DNA of 64,000 bases, from positions 4,906,469 to 4,970,468 of the forward strand of contig CP053162.1 in NCBI GenBank assembly GCA_014607495.2, read 5' to 3'. The notes beneath the pieces were generated by a model. The model was not told where the DNA came from. It saw only the letters and a list, made by a program, of their open reading frames with translations, and searched no databases. A program made the translations under genes and the position numbers. The stretch's first letter is position 1; each line of letters opens with the position of its first letter. This stretch comes from Carposina sasakii. Taxonomy: Eukaryota > Arthropoda > Insecta > Lepidoptera > Carposinidae. Of this stretch, positions 1-12,690 are shown piece after piece.

Positions 1-147
1 GAATATTCCCAGAAAACTCAGGACTGTTCATACAATCTAGAAAAAAAAACATGTGATTTCGAGTCTAAAATTTTGTGGATAGGTTCTCTATAGTGAGCTA
101 TTTTCATAGCATTCCAGTTAACATATCCCTTTTGTTACATCCTATAT
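1..147. mobile_element. MITE of the CAGGGTGTAAC family, cut by the window edge
   Basis: The right end reads CCCTTTTGTTACATCCTATA. It matches, with changes, the right ends of the elements at 13501-13778 and 49397-49621, including the shared internal phrase TTTTCATAG about 40 nt from the end. The left part lies outside the window. It is a non-autonomous DNA element; the superfamily is not assigned. Confidence 0.5.
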
Positions 148-984
148 AAATATATACTACCATGGTACATTTAGCGAAATGTCACCTTAGTTGATTAGAT
201 ATATTTCATTCATTCATTTTGAAGAAAACATGAGGGCTAATTTTAATTCAGCCATCGATACTCGTATTAATTACTAAGGGCTGATGTTTCTAATTGTCAA
301 ATAGCTTGTCTGGAGAATAAAGTTAACGTGGTCTCTATTTGGATTGTCTTTGGTGTCTCTGGTTTGGCATGTTCTAGGTTCAGTAGTTTGGGATTATATT
401 CAGAACGGAATAAGCTTATACGTACGCTTCGTCAGCTATAATACTGCTATAGCAGCTAGCTTTAGCATGCGCCATAATCCGGTTTATTCCATTTCCAGAT
501 AATATTCGGAACACTGTGCTCTATTTTGCATTAAATTATCTGCTCTGATTGGTATAGAATAATAATTCAATTTTAAAAAGCGTCCATTTGATGGGGCACT
601 ATGTATGAGGACAATGAGAATAGACGTCAAATTCCTGCAATCCTTGTGGTAAACATGAACATTTGTCAAAAGTCAAGTTAGTATTTCGCTATTGATGATA
701 GTACCTAACTCGTAGCACAGATAACCTTTGTTGATACCGCATATAGGGCAAGAAACAGTTCAGTTTTGCAGAACATAGCTATAAGAAGAACTGTACCTAT
801 CTCTTATTAATAAAAATAATAATAAAAAAACAACTCACGAGGCAACTAATTATACCTATACTCGTATTACCTATATTTTGCAAAAAGGTTATCGTGTAGG
901 TAGATATATTCACTAACAGTGGTATTTATATCTGCTTTATTAACTTTCCAAAGAGTCGGTACATTAACATACACTAGGTCACGC

Positions 985-1110
985 ATATCGTCCCAGAAGA
1001 AGTAGGGCGGAAGTGTGCAAATTACACACCCACTCTTCCTCAAATAGCCCTTTTAACTCCCATATGGTTATAGGTGAATTTACCGTCGCTTCAAATAGCC
1101 AGGCCAACCA
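985..1110 (+). repeat. Copy of an interspersed repeat family
   Basis: The phrase GTGTGCAAATTACACACCCACT, followed about 20 nt later by TAGCCC and a run ending in TACCGTCGC, recurs at 37690-37810 and 45785-45905; a 3' part recurs at 45465-45515. The shared order of blocks over about 110 nt marks these as copies of one short interspersed element. No tRNA-like box B was seen in it. Confidence 0.5.
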
Positions 1111-1794
1111 TAGACTGGACCATAGACAACTCAGAACGGCTGGACCAATCTCACAATCACTAACAAATCCAATGGAGGAATTTTTCAAGTTATTCTGAAA
1201 AGGTAGTGTTAGCTTAAGAAAAACAATCGACTAGAGACATCACTGGCCACGGTGAGCGCGACGAACTTACACTATGGCGCATAACTTGTGCCTGAATTTT
1301 TAATTACGTCTTCATGTAGGTACCTAGAACAAGAGTTGTTTTTGTAATAGGTTACATAAGCTACTTTCATAAAATGAAATTTATTAAGTACCCAAATACA
1401 AAACACTATGCTTACATTGAAGTAAGAGGGAATAGAATTATGCGCGTCTATTTTTAAAGATTCTATTATGGAGTATTCACATTGGGGCATCGAGTAATCG
1501 ACAACAAAACAGTGGAATATTTTAGCGTACATGCTTTGCGGATTGACACACGTAATTTCTATGAAGAATGACGACAAAAAGCGAACGTGATGATTTTTGG
1601 TAAATCTCCAGTGGAATAATCCAACAATCGTTAAGTAATCTATTGGCAAATGCCAATGAATAACAAATTTATCGTCGCCTGTGAACACATTAGGAATACA
1701 CAATCAGATTATTCTAGCTTGTTTTTTTCAGTCCCTTTATAAATTTTGGTGAATATATTTTGTTGTATGTTTAGAGGAGTGAAACTGTTATTGT

Positions 1795-2607
1795 GTATAT
1801 GTCGTGGCCATATTGTAAAATTGATCATTTCATGAAATGGTCGAGCATTTCATGAAGTGGTCGCATTTCATGAAGTGGCCAATTCAATTTGACCAGATCG
1901 TAAATCGTCTACATTTCACGATTTTGTCATCCACCCAAATCGTATTAACAGGGTGTCCATAAAATCCGAATGTGGTAAGAGCTTATATAAATAATATATA
2001 CCGTACACCATATATAAGTATACCATAAGGTATGATGGTATGATTTTTTTTTGCTATTATTTATGTGATATTTTCACAATATAATATTTAAAAACATAAA
2101 AGACTTTACAAAAGCGATTCGCAACATCGCCGGACGCTGCCTGGGCACGCTCGCTCCGCTCGCTCGGCTCGTGCGTCATTTGTCATAGAACCTAACCTAA
2201 CCTAAATGGTTTTTGTTTAACAATATTATTATAAACCACCATTAAGTATCATTATACAATATAACACACTATCCGTGAACTTCTTCTGCATAGTCACCCT
2301 ACTCTCTTTAATTTGTTTTATAACCTAAAAAGAAAAAATCCGCCATCTTCACACATAAATAAAACGCGCGCAGCGCCTCTATGATTCATGTAACTATTTT
2401 ACGATATGATCAATAATCTTGACCACTTCATGAAATGATCGGGCGTTTAGTTGCCCATATCGAGAAAAACGATTTTTATCCGATCTGCCCAAACCATATC
2501 ATGATGTGGCCAATAGACAGTTGAACCTTTCATGAAATGCGACCATTTCATGAAATGCTCGACCATTCATGAATTGATCAATTCTACGATATGGCCACGA
2601 CATATAC
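1795..2607. mobile_element. 813-bp non-autonomous DNA transposon with terminal inverted repeats
   Basis: The ends are a perfect 19-bp inverted repeat: GTATATGTCGTGGCCATAT on the left and its complement on the right. Similarity continues inward over about 80 nt with differences. Both subterminal zones hold several copies of a near-palindrome, TTTCATGAAR, spaced by GGTCG or GGCC: three on the left and at least four on the right. The middle carries no transposase frame; it has an embedded CAGGGTGT phrase at about 1950 and a CG-rich CTCGCTC run at about 2150. The target duplication is unclear because the flanks are themselves TATA-like. The transposon superfamily is not assigned. Confidence 0.7.
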
Positions 2608-2867
2608 GTGTGCTAATATAGGTATACCTATTGTAAGATAAGTATATTTATTTATTTACTCCGTTCCAATATCTTAAGACTAAAAATGGCGTATCACAAA
2701 ACTGCTTAGGCTGTTTGGATGCGTTATTGTTAAAAATAACTTTCAATTTCCATTTTTGATATTTTGGTGGTAAAATACCAATAGCTGTGTAACCTACCTA
2801 TATTTCTGTTTACCCTATTCTTAGTTACATGTACCTACATACATATATACAAAGTACAAATAACACA

Positions 2868-3000
2868 CGGCTGTGTTCCTGAAATGGGATAGCCAGGGCT
2901 GCTGGATCATAACAGAGATCCCACAGCCTCGTTTAGCATAGCGGAGACAGGGAAATGATCAGTGACAAGTTGCTAGCTCATCGCCTGAGAGAAAGCCCGA
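2868..3000 (+). repeat. Interspersed repeat shared with BDP1 introns
   Basis: Blocks here (GGCTGTGTTCCTGAA, GAGATCCCACAGCC, GATCAGTGACAAG) recur at 48848-48915 and, in part, at 47505-47700. The shared blocks keep their order, which indicates copies of one element. Its class is unknown. Confidence 0.5.
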
Positions 3001-3698
3001 ATTAATTAAATTAAAGGAGATACGCAGCTGATATACCTATACATAGTATGTTACTTTCTAATTTAACATAAATAAACCTATTGATGTACCTACAAATTAG
3101 TCCTTGGCCCTTTCATTCGTACAGCTGAATACATCACATGCACCGACCCCGTGATATTGCATTTTTATAGGTTTGATCTAGATCCACACAGTATAACTCG
3201 GCGAGTTTAAAACTAAAGTTATGCAGGGTGATTTTTGGTCATCAACGTTCCCGAAAACTACGGATTTTCCTCATCATCACGATCATTTTTCTCCATGGAA
3301 GCATACCTGGGAAGTGTCTGGTTCCCAAAATATTAGGGTCCAAAGTTGAGTAAACAGACTGCGTTTTTCTGCATAATGCACATAGACGCGCGTAGCAAGA
3401 TTTTTTCACAAGAAATAATTATGTCTGTCTATGAAAGCATAAACACTGGACACTATAAATTTCGCCCGATCAAGTAATAAAAAAAAATCAAAAAAAAATT
3501 CCATCATTTCCCAGCATTTATTTTGGCATAAACTTACTTTATTTGATGTATAGAGTACGTACCCTTCGTTAAGGGTGGCAACGAAAAAACATCCTGTATA
3601 ACCTTTTATGTATCGTTATTAATGTAAATATAACTCTAACGTTGTTGAGTGACTGACAGACAAACAGTCCGAACTACTAAGCATTGAAAGGTAAAATT

Positions 3699-3769
3699 AG
3701 GTGGCTCAGTGGTAAGAGCGCTGGCACGGAATGCAGAGGTCGTGGGTTCGATTCCCACCCGGGTGAGGA
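3699..3769 (+). repeat. tRNA-like sequence, probably a SINE head or tRNA pseudogene
   Basis: It has a good box A region (TGGCTCAGTGG), a 4-bp D stem (GCTC/GAGC), a box B (GGTTCGATTCC) and a perfect 5-bp T stem (GTGGG/CCCAC). However, the 5' segment before the D arm does not pair with the 3' acceptor segment CCGGGTG, and the anticodon stem is poor. This is the pattern of a tRNA-derived SINE or a decayed tRNA rather than a working tRNA gene. Confidence 0.55.
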
Positions 3770-4454
3770 ATTTTTTCCATTTCTTTATTAATAATTTTAT
3801 AAAATTAGATATGTACGAGTAGGGATGTTATGTTACATCTTCATTCGCAAAATTTTTAGAAATATCTTTTTCCCCGAATTTCATAAAATCCTACATAATA
3901 TACATATATTATATGTTAGCGAAACGCTAATAAAAGAAGAATTATTTCACTAGCCGCAAAATTACGTAAATAGATAGCATATTATTATATAAAATTTTAC
4001 CAATTTATTTTTACACGCATTATTACGATGATTTTCACTTATTTTACATGCTCGTAAGATCGCGTAAATCTATCGTCGAATCTATTTATTTTAAAGACGC
4101 AATTAACATCGTTTACTTTAGTTCTTTATCTAATTGATAGGTGTATCTATTAATTAGTGCAATATTACTTTGTTCTTGATTATTCATTATCTCCCTTTTT
4201 GTATGAATACTACCGGCATGAGAGGACAACTGTGTAACTGAGATCTAAATATCACTTACTAGTGGACACCCGTGAGTTCGTCCGCGTGGACTATAGAAAA
4301 AAATTAACAAATTTTAAGAAAATTATTTGTCAATATAAAACTTACTTTTCTGCTAGTAAAATTTGTTGAGATATCCTCTTCAAAGTTTTGGAATACAGTT
4401 ATTTTATGTCCTACCTAAAATATACATACATACATACACATACATATAATCACG

Positions 4455-4605
4455 ACTTTATCCCTTACGGGGTAGGCAGAGCACCAAGGGTCGATAGGAC
4501 CACATGGTGCCACTTCTGACCAATTTTGAGGGTATAGTTGAGATGTACTCAAGTTCGGTTAGTAGTGACAGGTGGTCAGCCCATCGCCTACAAAACACCA
4601 AGACC
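4455..4605 (+). repeat. Short interspersed repeat (CCCTTACGGGGTAGGCAGAG type)
   Basis: The block TTTATCCCTTACGGGGTAGGCAGAG followed by GGTGGTCAGCCCATCGCC resembles repeats seen widely in moth genomes. The last block also resembles the tail of the repeat at 2868-3000 (TAGCTCATCGCC). The assignment is from general familiarity with the family. Confidence 0.35.
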
Positions 4606-7600
4606 CTTAAATATTTCAAACACAAATGTAGCTTTTCTCAGTGTAGATAAATAATTTCGTTTAAAATTAAGATTGTTATTTGCACTGTTTGCACTATAGC
4701 CCCGTTAATATATTTGGCTACCTTTTTGGCTTTTCACAAAGTGATGTTAAGCCTAGAGTCACGATTTGGTGACAACAAATAAGTAGGTTAACTAAATTAT
4801 ATTATCTAGATTTTGAAAATGCTTAGCATATGCATACTAAATACTAAGACAGTTACAACGTTTTGTAAATATAAACATAAATAACCCTGAATAAGGTTAT
4901 TGAGCCATTAAATATCTCGTGCCAAGAAAATATAAAGTCACTGGCAGGAAATAAAATTAAAACCTTTTTCTTTCAATAAATTAAGGAACATAGCATACCA
5001 AAGAGGAATTATAAGGTTCCATATTCAAACGATATTCTTTCAAATCCAGTTCATTTGTCGGTCCGTGGTTAGATGTTGGAAACAATAGAGGCTTGCCAAA
5101 ATGGCGCCTGAACACGTTCAGCCATTCAGGTAGCAGAGTGGCCCTTACTGCCCTCAGTCAAGTGTCTGCCGGCCTTAAGAACTCTCGATTCCAACGGTGA
5201 CGTCAAATTCTCTTTTCTGGGACATTATTTTCGGAATCATTTTTATAGTCAAGAATTTTGTGACCTAGTTTGGTAGTGTCATGTTCCATCATGCACCAAG
5301 ACGAGAAAAGCCAAGCTTAAACGTGGTACTACCTTTTTTGCGAAGGGCTTTGTAGTTTTTCCTTTTCTTGCTTTTGTCAGTTTTGTCAGTTACGAGTACA
5401 ATCGCAATCAAGTATAAACAATAATCTATACTTACATATTTATTAAATGATTTATCCTGAATGACTGAGGGATAAACGACCGCTGATATTAGAGCCCACT
5501 GGTGGGACGAACGGGAATGACCCAGAATTAACCTAATAAGGTGTGTTTTTTTTTATTTTCCGAAACTCCAATGGAAACGGAAATTAAGATTGCTAAAGTT
5601 TACATGGGTATCCTCTATCTAGTCTCTGAAAATGCTTGATCTTCATAGAAGTCACCTATATTTGCTTCCGATTGCAAAAGCATAAAAATAATCATAGATT
5701 CTGAGAACATTGCGTTGTTGCAAAACAATTTAGATTTTATTTTAAACGTCTCTTCATCTTAAAATTCAACCTACTTTTTCTACTTCTCGGCTCAAGGATT
5801 TGTTCCAAGAAACCTCACATAGGACATAAACAACAGTTGGAAAACAAAATATTCTGAAATATTTAAGACCGATAACACAAAGTAGGTAAGTAACTTATTT
5901 TAAAACTTAATTTTTCCATCAAATTTGTAAAATTTAATAAGTAATTCTGATTTTAAACTCTCAAAATTATCTACGGTTAAGTTAATTAAGCGGCAACGTA
6001 CGTAACAACAAGAAATCGAAAGCCTTGATGGTCTTTTATTATCATCACTCGTCATACACACCAGGCACGCTTTAGCGAGCAATGGTAATTAAACACGGAA
6101 AATTATTTAACGAAATAAAATGAAATTGGGTATAAATGCTAGAAAACAAAATTATACTATACTATAAAAGTGACCCAAGTTTATAGTCGGCACACAACCA
6201 CTGCAGGCAGGCATTATAAAAAAACACTCCCGGTGGTACAAACTCTACTCTGCGATGTTTGCGGCACCACGCGGCACATGTCTCTGTGGTATTCTCTCTA
6301 AAGTTATGCTATAGAAATACATTTTTGCTTCCGATGCAAAAACATAAAAATAATCATAGTCTTACTCAAGGATTTGTTCCAAGAAACCTCACTGCTCATT
6401 TTTCCATAAAATTCGAAATTTACTGTGCGTGAGTGAATACGAGTACATGTGGTAAATAAACTCCCAAGCAAAAATTCTTATTGTTTAGGCTTCATAGTTA
6501 TTATCTACGCATTTAGTTGGTAGATCATGTATTTTTCTTTTCTTCTTCTTCAGTCCTCTGTCCTGGGCACGCCACAAGACTAACTTCATCCACTGGGCAG
6601 GCGGGTGTTCAACAGATTTTCGGATATCTCTGACATCATCATTTACCTATGGATAAATCTAATTAATAATATTTACTTTTTAAAAAAATAAAGTAAGTTT
6701 ATGCCAAAAAAAAATATTTTTTTTTGAAAATAACCGTGATTCCAAAACTTCATAGAGAGTGTTAACATCTAGTTAACATTTAGTGGTCTAGTTTACCTTA
6801 AAATATCTATTCAAAAAGGCTTTATTTAGCCTCAAACTTGTACCAACCTAATTTATATTTCTCTAATCTACCCAGCCTGTATTCGAGTTTCTTTTGTGTG
6901 GTTGCATTGTTTACAGTGCGAGGGACAAAGCTCTGTTACCTCGCCCGACGCTGAATAATAAACGCGCCACCGGCCGTTACGTTGCACCCTAACGTAACTT
7001 GCTAAGTTTTTAATAAAACATCACGTCGTTGGTCTAGTTTTTGTTCGTTTCGCTAAAAATACTATTGCGCGGTTATTCATCTGTTTTGTAAAGCAGCTTT
7101 GTTGATTTTACGGTGTAAGCTGAACTTTTACGGAGTAAAATTTTATTATTACTCTGTGGCGTTTTATTGCAAAGAAAAGGTAGCTAGGTACCTTCCTCCT
7201 TATGTAATATTATATATTTTAAATAATTACTAGATATTAGCTATCCCCATATACTCGTACTTAATAAATAATGACTTCCTGTTAAACATCCCTTTCGTAA
7301 AGTGCGTACCTAACAATATTTCGATTCAACAGACTAATAGGAAGCCTTCATTTGATCCGAAGCACTTATATAAGCTTAGACTTGTCCAATTATCTTTCAG
7401 TATAACCGTTATAATTGTGTCTGGCTGTGTATATGTAAATTGCCGAAAGGTTGTTTCAGTCTAGTTTATCCAGAATTGGCAGAAGCCTTCATTTGATCAG
7501 GCTAGCTTGTCCAGCATAACCGGACCGCAGTCTATTTATCCAGAATTGCGCGAAACAGGCTGTTCAAAGCGTAATGGCGACTCTTATTTCTCATTGTAAA

Positions 7601-10329
7601 TTAATTTGGGAATAAGTGCTACATATTACGTTTTCCATTGCTAGCAGTACTACGATTGCGACCCCCTGCCAGACAGGTTTAAAATCTATAATGATAGTAT
7701 GATTGGCGTGTGCATCAGGCAGACAGCCGGCCGTTAAAACAAGGCCAAATCTTTGATTAAACGAGTTTCGAAAGAAATCATATAGCACCGACCGGACCCC
7801 GTAAAGGGCAGAAATTGATTAGAATAGGTTTTATTTGAAAATTAGACATACACAGATTACAATAGCAACAATGCAATAAGACAAACTAGGTAGAAACAGA
7901 TGGAAGATAATGACGAATGAAAAGTTTAATTAGAAAAGTATAGTAGGTAGTTAGTTTTAATTTTATGAAGTGTAATAATATAATTTTATTGTACCTATAG
8001 TTTGTAGTTTTTCAATAGCAACATGTCAAAAAGGATGTCTAAATTCTTTTATAGTCTAGACTGGCTGGTCTAGACTGTAAAGTGCTTCTGGCTTTCTATT
8101 TAATCTGCAACATAACACTAAAGTGCTCCTTCAATAGAACCTTATTTAAGAATCAGGGTAACTTTACTCATTGTTGTGTAAATTGTATATTAAGTAAGTA
8201 TTTTATATAAAATTGCCAACCTTTTTCATGAGTTATTGATGTTCTGATCGTTTTAATAGTTTTAACGTTTCGTATATTTCATATCAAGAGTTAGTTCTGT
8301 CCTGATGCTTCACTAGAATAGGTGCATCAGCTGCATTTTAACAATAGTAGGCAGTCTAATTTGTCATATATCGACATTTAAGTGTGTTAAATCCTCATAA
8401 ATCGTTAAATTTCTACAAAATTCATAGCGCTCATGTTAGTTACGTTTTGTAGAGATCTGTCGAGAAGTTCTCGTTTGACATGACTTTCATAGAAAAAAAG
8501 CTATAAAAATGACTGCCATGTTAGCTACAAATTGACAAGTCAAATTTTATCGACCTTATGTCATCGCTGCGCATGTTAGGCCTACTGGTAACAGTTCCCA
8601 TTAGATTCGTTGCCGGGGCTTGTTGTACCTATATTTATGTCCAAAAAGCGCTCACTCTAAATGGCTTCAGTCCAGGTAGAGTAAGGGTGATTTAATTTGC
8701 ATTCTTTTGCATAGTATTATATCATCTGTGCCTTTGCCTAATCTTTTACAGGTTTAATAGATGTAACTCTATCTATTTTTGGCTTGTCAATGAATAAGAA
8801 TGAGAGTATCTCGTAAACTATTCCAACATTTTATATTTTCTGATACTCCAGTCTAGGGAGGCAGAATGTCAAGGCGAGCCTGACCTTTGCATTGCCTATT
8901 ACCTGGCGGTATGCAAATTTGACAAATTACCTCTTGGAAATATTCAGAACTTGCCCACTTACTGGAAAGCTGACGCAGAAAATTAATGAAGCACTCAATA
9001 AAATAAAATTGGATTTAGACCTGCTAAAATCGGACCAGAATCTCGATTACGTAGTTTTGTTTGTATTAGTAAATGTGGCGGTTAGTAGAATTATTTGAGA
9101 TGAGACAGCATTTTACGAGTTGTGAGCATATCAGTTAGTGCAAGTGCCTGTTTCCGCAGTTATGAGTTATCAGATCCGAGGGTCAGTGGAGGTGTAGGGC
9201 TCGGTGGTGGGCGCACCCATAGTGAAGCATATCAATTATCATAATATTTAAATAATACGTACCTACTCTTAATTTGATTGATTAGTTTGCCAAAAAAAAT
9301 AACAGAACACACTCCGTTAAAAATTCAGTTGTCGAATTGAAGTTGCTTAGAGTAAAAATAGGCCTTACGTGAATACATATGTCTGACGTCAATTAATTCA
9401 GCATACGAATACATAATCTACCCACGGGATCAAATGAGTGAAGATCTCCAGAGATATAGGTAATATCACACTGTCTAGTAACTTAGATATCGATTGGAAA
9501 CCCCCAGACTAATAATTCAAAGTCAATTTAAATTACTCTATGGGTAAATATGTTAATAAATAGAGCGTTCTCTGACTGCCGTTTCAATACTAGAGATTAT
9601 AGGGTGTTTCTTCGAGCAAGTCATTCTTTGGTGATTTGCGTGGGAATATTTAAAGATGGTATTTTATTCAAAGTTACGTTAGAATTTAAAAATATACTTA
9701 AAAATATTTTTTTTGAGGCACATCGGAGTGCAATATACTTACAGAAAAAATCGAAGTTAAAAAAAATGAGGCCACGTAAATCAAAAAACACTTCAAGAAA
9801 ATCATTTTTTTATTCAACTTCCTGGAATGAGTTATTTAATATTACTTCTTAGTAAAAATAACTTATTTCTTACCATGTTAAATTACATATTGTACCTACA
9901 TGGATTATCTGAATAAAAAAAACTGTAATGTGATGAAAAAAGAAAATCAGTCGACAATTGTTTATTAATTTGTTAAAGATATTACAAACATGCGGGTGGT
10001 CTGCAGAAAAAATTAAATGTCGAAATTACCTGGGATAAAAATATTTTCCCTGAATAAATTGTAGCCTATATGTTATTCTGTATGTAAGCTCTATTTTAGT
10101 AAAGTTTCATCAAAATCCATTCAGGAGTTTTTGCGTGAATGAGCAACGAACATCCTTACATACATTTTTACAAACTTTCGCGTTTATAATAGTAGTAGTA
10201 GTGTTTTATTTATTTTATTATATTTAATGTACAGATATTTGTATAATTATCAATGACCCAATTAAAAGAGGATTAAAGGTCAGCACGAAAACAAAATTAG
10301 ATTGCTGGCTTTTCGATTTCCATTGTTTC

Positions 10330-10502
10330 TCAGCAAAGCCACTTAAAAAACGCGTCCCGAAGAATGACCCTATAAACAATCTCGGTCACCAACCCGCCTG
10401 CCCAGCGTGGTGACTTTGGTCAAATATCCCCTATGGCAAACTTGTGGCGTGCCCTGGGGGAGGCCTACGTGTGCAATAGGCTGATGATGATGATGATGAT
10501 GA
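10330..10502 (+). mobile_element. RTE-type LINE or RTE-tailed SINE 3' fragment
   Basis: It contains GGTCACCAACCCGCCTGCC and the characteristic 3' end GGAGGCCTACGTG..CAATAGGC, followed by a TGA microsatellite (GATGATGATGAT). The same 3' end occurs in inverse orientation at 17993, 32937 and 38655. A tail of TGATGA units is typical of insect RTE elements and the SINEs that share their 3' ends. Confidence 0.65.
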
Positions 10503-10625
10503 TAGAATCTCGGACATTTTTATTCCAAATTTGAAAACTTTTATGAAAACAATTGAACATTTAATCTGAAATATGCAAAAAAATCTCTCGAGATCGATTA
10601 TTGAAATTGGCTGCAAGTCGTTGAG
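10503..10625 (+). repeat. Interspersed repeat shared with 53165-53290
   Basis: The blocks AACATTTAATCTGAAATATG, CTCGAGATCG and TATTGAAATTGGCTG occur in the same order at 53205-53275; weaker copies lie at 47590-47660 and 60650-60705. It is an interspersed element of unknown class. Confidence 0.5.
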
Positions 10626-11760
10626 CTACTTGTCAGTGATCTGGATGTTTCTCTCCGCTATGCAAAAACGTGGTGATAGAATCTCCTTCGTAATCCTGCA
10701 GTTCTATCCACCCCATTTTAAGATTACAGCCGTGTGTGTACATATATATTATGTTTTTATTATTATGTGGTCTTAAAAAACACATTTAAAACAATAAAGA
10801 GAATTCACGAGGACGTTGCAAATATTAAGAATTTGTACTCTTTTCATAGTTACGCGGTTGGAATATTATTCTTTTGTCCAGCAATATATATGAAAGAAAT
10901 AAGAAAAGTCTTTCTCTAAAAGTAATTGTTAGTCGTAAAAAACTTAGACTGAATAATGGAAACAATACTAGAAGGCAATTCTAACATGAGTTATTGCGAC
11001 GTGTTTATGTTAAATATAAATGCTTTATACACATCATTATTTACTTAAAAGCATATACTTATTACACTTCATTCTTAATGCATCTATTATTCAAGACATA
11101 CACATTATAACTGGCAATGTACCATCTGCACAATTTATTCACGGCTTATCATTTTGTTCGCAAGATTCTAAAGATTTTTCTTTGAGATTCACATGAGCAT
11201 TTTGCAAATTATAATCTTTCATAATAGTTTCGATTATAATAATTGCTGACAATGGGCCGATAGAACTGTGATTGTAAATATTAGACTATGGTTAGCACAA
11301 AACATTGCTTTAAATATTTTTTTGTTACGCTTTATGAAAAACACAATCCAAAGGTATTTACATGCAATCTGTAGATACAAAAATTAACGAGTTTTAACCA
11401 TATATAGCAGTAGTTTAGTGGTAGATAATGACGCATTAAAACTAAATTTTCCTCACCACTTTTAAATACAACCTCCACATCTCTCAATAATACTGTTATC
11501 TAACAATAGTTAGCTTCTAACAGTAAAGGCCACGTCAGCTTAACCAGACGGTGAAGTGACTCTAACAAAGTTTGTTTGAATAAGCTATTGAGGTAGGAAC
11601 CAACTTCTCATTAAATAGAAATTTAACTCCTTACTTGCACTTTTGACTTGGAAACTGCAAGCGTATCTTTAATTTTGTTCTAATTTCTTTTTTCTACGAT
11701 ATTCATCCTGATATAGCCTAAAGTATGTACAGAAAAAATCTAATGTAAATCTAATGTTCC

Positions 11761-11833
11761 GTTTACTGACATCCACGCGAGCGTTAATTTAATTTAAGTT
11801 ATTAAATTAACGCTCGCGTGGATGTCAGTAAAC
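11761..11833. repeat. Perfect 32-bp inverted repeat with 9-nt loop
   Basis: The left arm (11761-11792, beginning GTTTACTGACATCCACGC) is the exact reverse complement of the right arm (11802-11833, ending GATGTCAGTAAAC). The loop is 9 nt (11793-11801). As RNA it would form an unbroken 32-bp stem. I see no clear target duplication and no matching copy elsewhere in the window. It could be a minimal fold-back element, a recently formed palindrome or a small-RNA precursor. Confidence 0.85.
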
Positions 11834-11987
11834 ACCGCGCGTGTTAAATGCTTGTTCTATTACATTTTTCACGTCGTTGTATAATATTGCGAAATGTATG
11901 AATTATGGTCAAAAATGCATACATCTAATTATGTTAGATTTACCATAATAATGTAACATTGTTTATAATCAACAGGCTAAATGCCTG

Positions 11988-12160
11988 GCCAGTAGCAGTG
12001 AATGTGGGCGCGCTAAGGTGATCGCCCGGGGCGTTTAAACAAAAAGGGCTTGACACTTTGACACGGACTTTTTCGTAAGGATTTGGCTTACGGTTAGGGG
12101 GCGCCATAGATAACTTGCCCAGGGTAGTGGTAGAGCTAAAACCGGCACTGGTTATACGCA
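11988..12160 (-). mobile_element. Probable non-autonomous hAT-type fragment
   Basis: On the minus strand the segment begins near CAGTGCCGGTTTTAGC and runs through a GC-rich body with CTATGGCGCCCCCTAACCG. The CAGTG start and the GGCGCCCCC phrase resemble hAT ends and bodies, and the base composition is far richer in G and C than the flanks. The second end and a target duplication were not found. Confidence 0.35.
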
Positions 12161-12288
12161 CCTCGTGTAACCATTTAGTTTCGGGCCGGCGGTCTTAATG
12201 CTTGTCTGCATCCAAATCAACGTAATTGCCCCGAAAATGGTGCGCATATGTAAAGATAATGTATTGTGTTCTACCAGTCTTTGGCTAT

Positions 12289-12490
12289 ACAGGGTGTAGA
12301 AAAAGCGAAATACTATGAAAATAGCCCGTTATAGAGATATATATCTACAAAATTTAAAACACGCAATCTCATGTTTATCTATCAAGATTGTATGAACATT
12401 TCTGAGTTGTTTAGGAATTCTCCATACAACTTTATCTGGAAATATAAACACGTGATTTGAAATATGATATTTTTATTCCTTGAGAAGTAA
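12289..12490. mobile_element. CAGGGTGTAGA MITE, left part
   Basis: It starts at ACAGGGTGTAGAAAAAGCG and continues with ACTATGAAAATAG, the complement of the internal phrase seen near the right end of the copy at 1-147. The segment from TTAGGAATTCTCC to TTTATTCC also echoes that family. No matching right end was found, so the copy is truncated or merged with the next repeat. Confidence 0.4.
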
Positions 12491-12529
12491 GTATAGGAGA
12501 GCTTGAAAACAGGCCCAAATTTATGAGAA

Positions 12530-12690
12530 TGGATGCTTGTTACTCTTTCACGCAAAAACCAGTGAACTGAATTTGATGAAACTTAACTGTCATGTAGCTT
12601 TTACCTCAAAATAATACATAATTATGCAACATATAATAATGTATTTCTCGGAAACTTAAGTATGAAAGTCGCGGACGTCTGCTAGTCTTA
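12530..12690 (+). mobile_element. Helitron-like non-autonomous fragment
   Basis: The phrase TGTTACTCTTTCACGCAAAAACC..TGATGAAACTT, followed by a 3' end GGACGTCTGCTAGTCTTA, matches the layout of the Lep1-like Helitron relatives that are common in Lepidoptera and end in CTAG next to T. Inverse copies lie at 10085-10200 and 14521-14680. The assignment rests on general knowledge of that family. Confidence 0.45.

Noticed and set aside
1272..1703. 143-codon open frame on the minus strand
   Set aside because: No domain, no splice context and codon use like the AT-rich background; longer than its neighbours but plausible by chance.
2191..2205. Telomeric repeat (CCTAA)3, suggesting an internal telomere remnant
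   Set aside because: Only three units, and they sit within a DNA transposon body; far too short to argue for telomeric origin.
3699..3769. Functional tRNA gene
   Set aside because: D and T arms are good, but the acceptor halves do not pair and the anticodon stem is weak; better explained as a SINE head or pseudogene.
9550..9852. 100-codon plus-strand frame rich in Lys
   Set aside because: It comes from A-rich sequence, with no domain or context.
10431..10616. Short frame including a run of Ser residues
   Set aside because: The Ser run is the translated TGA microsatellite of an RTE tail.
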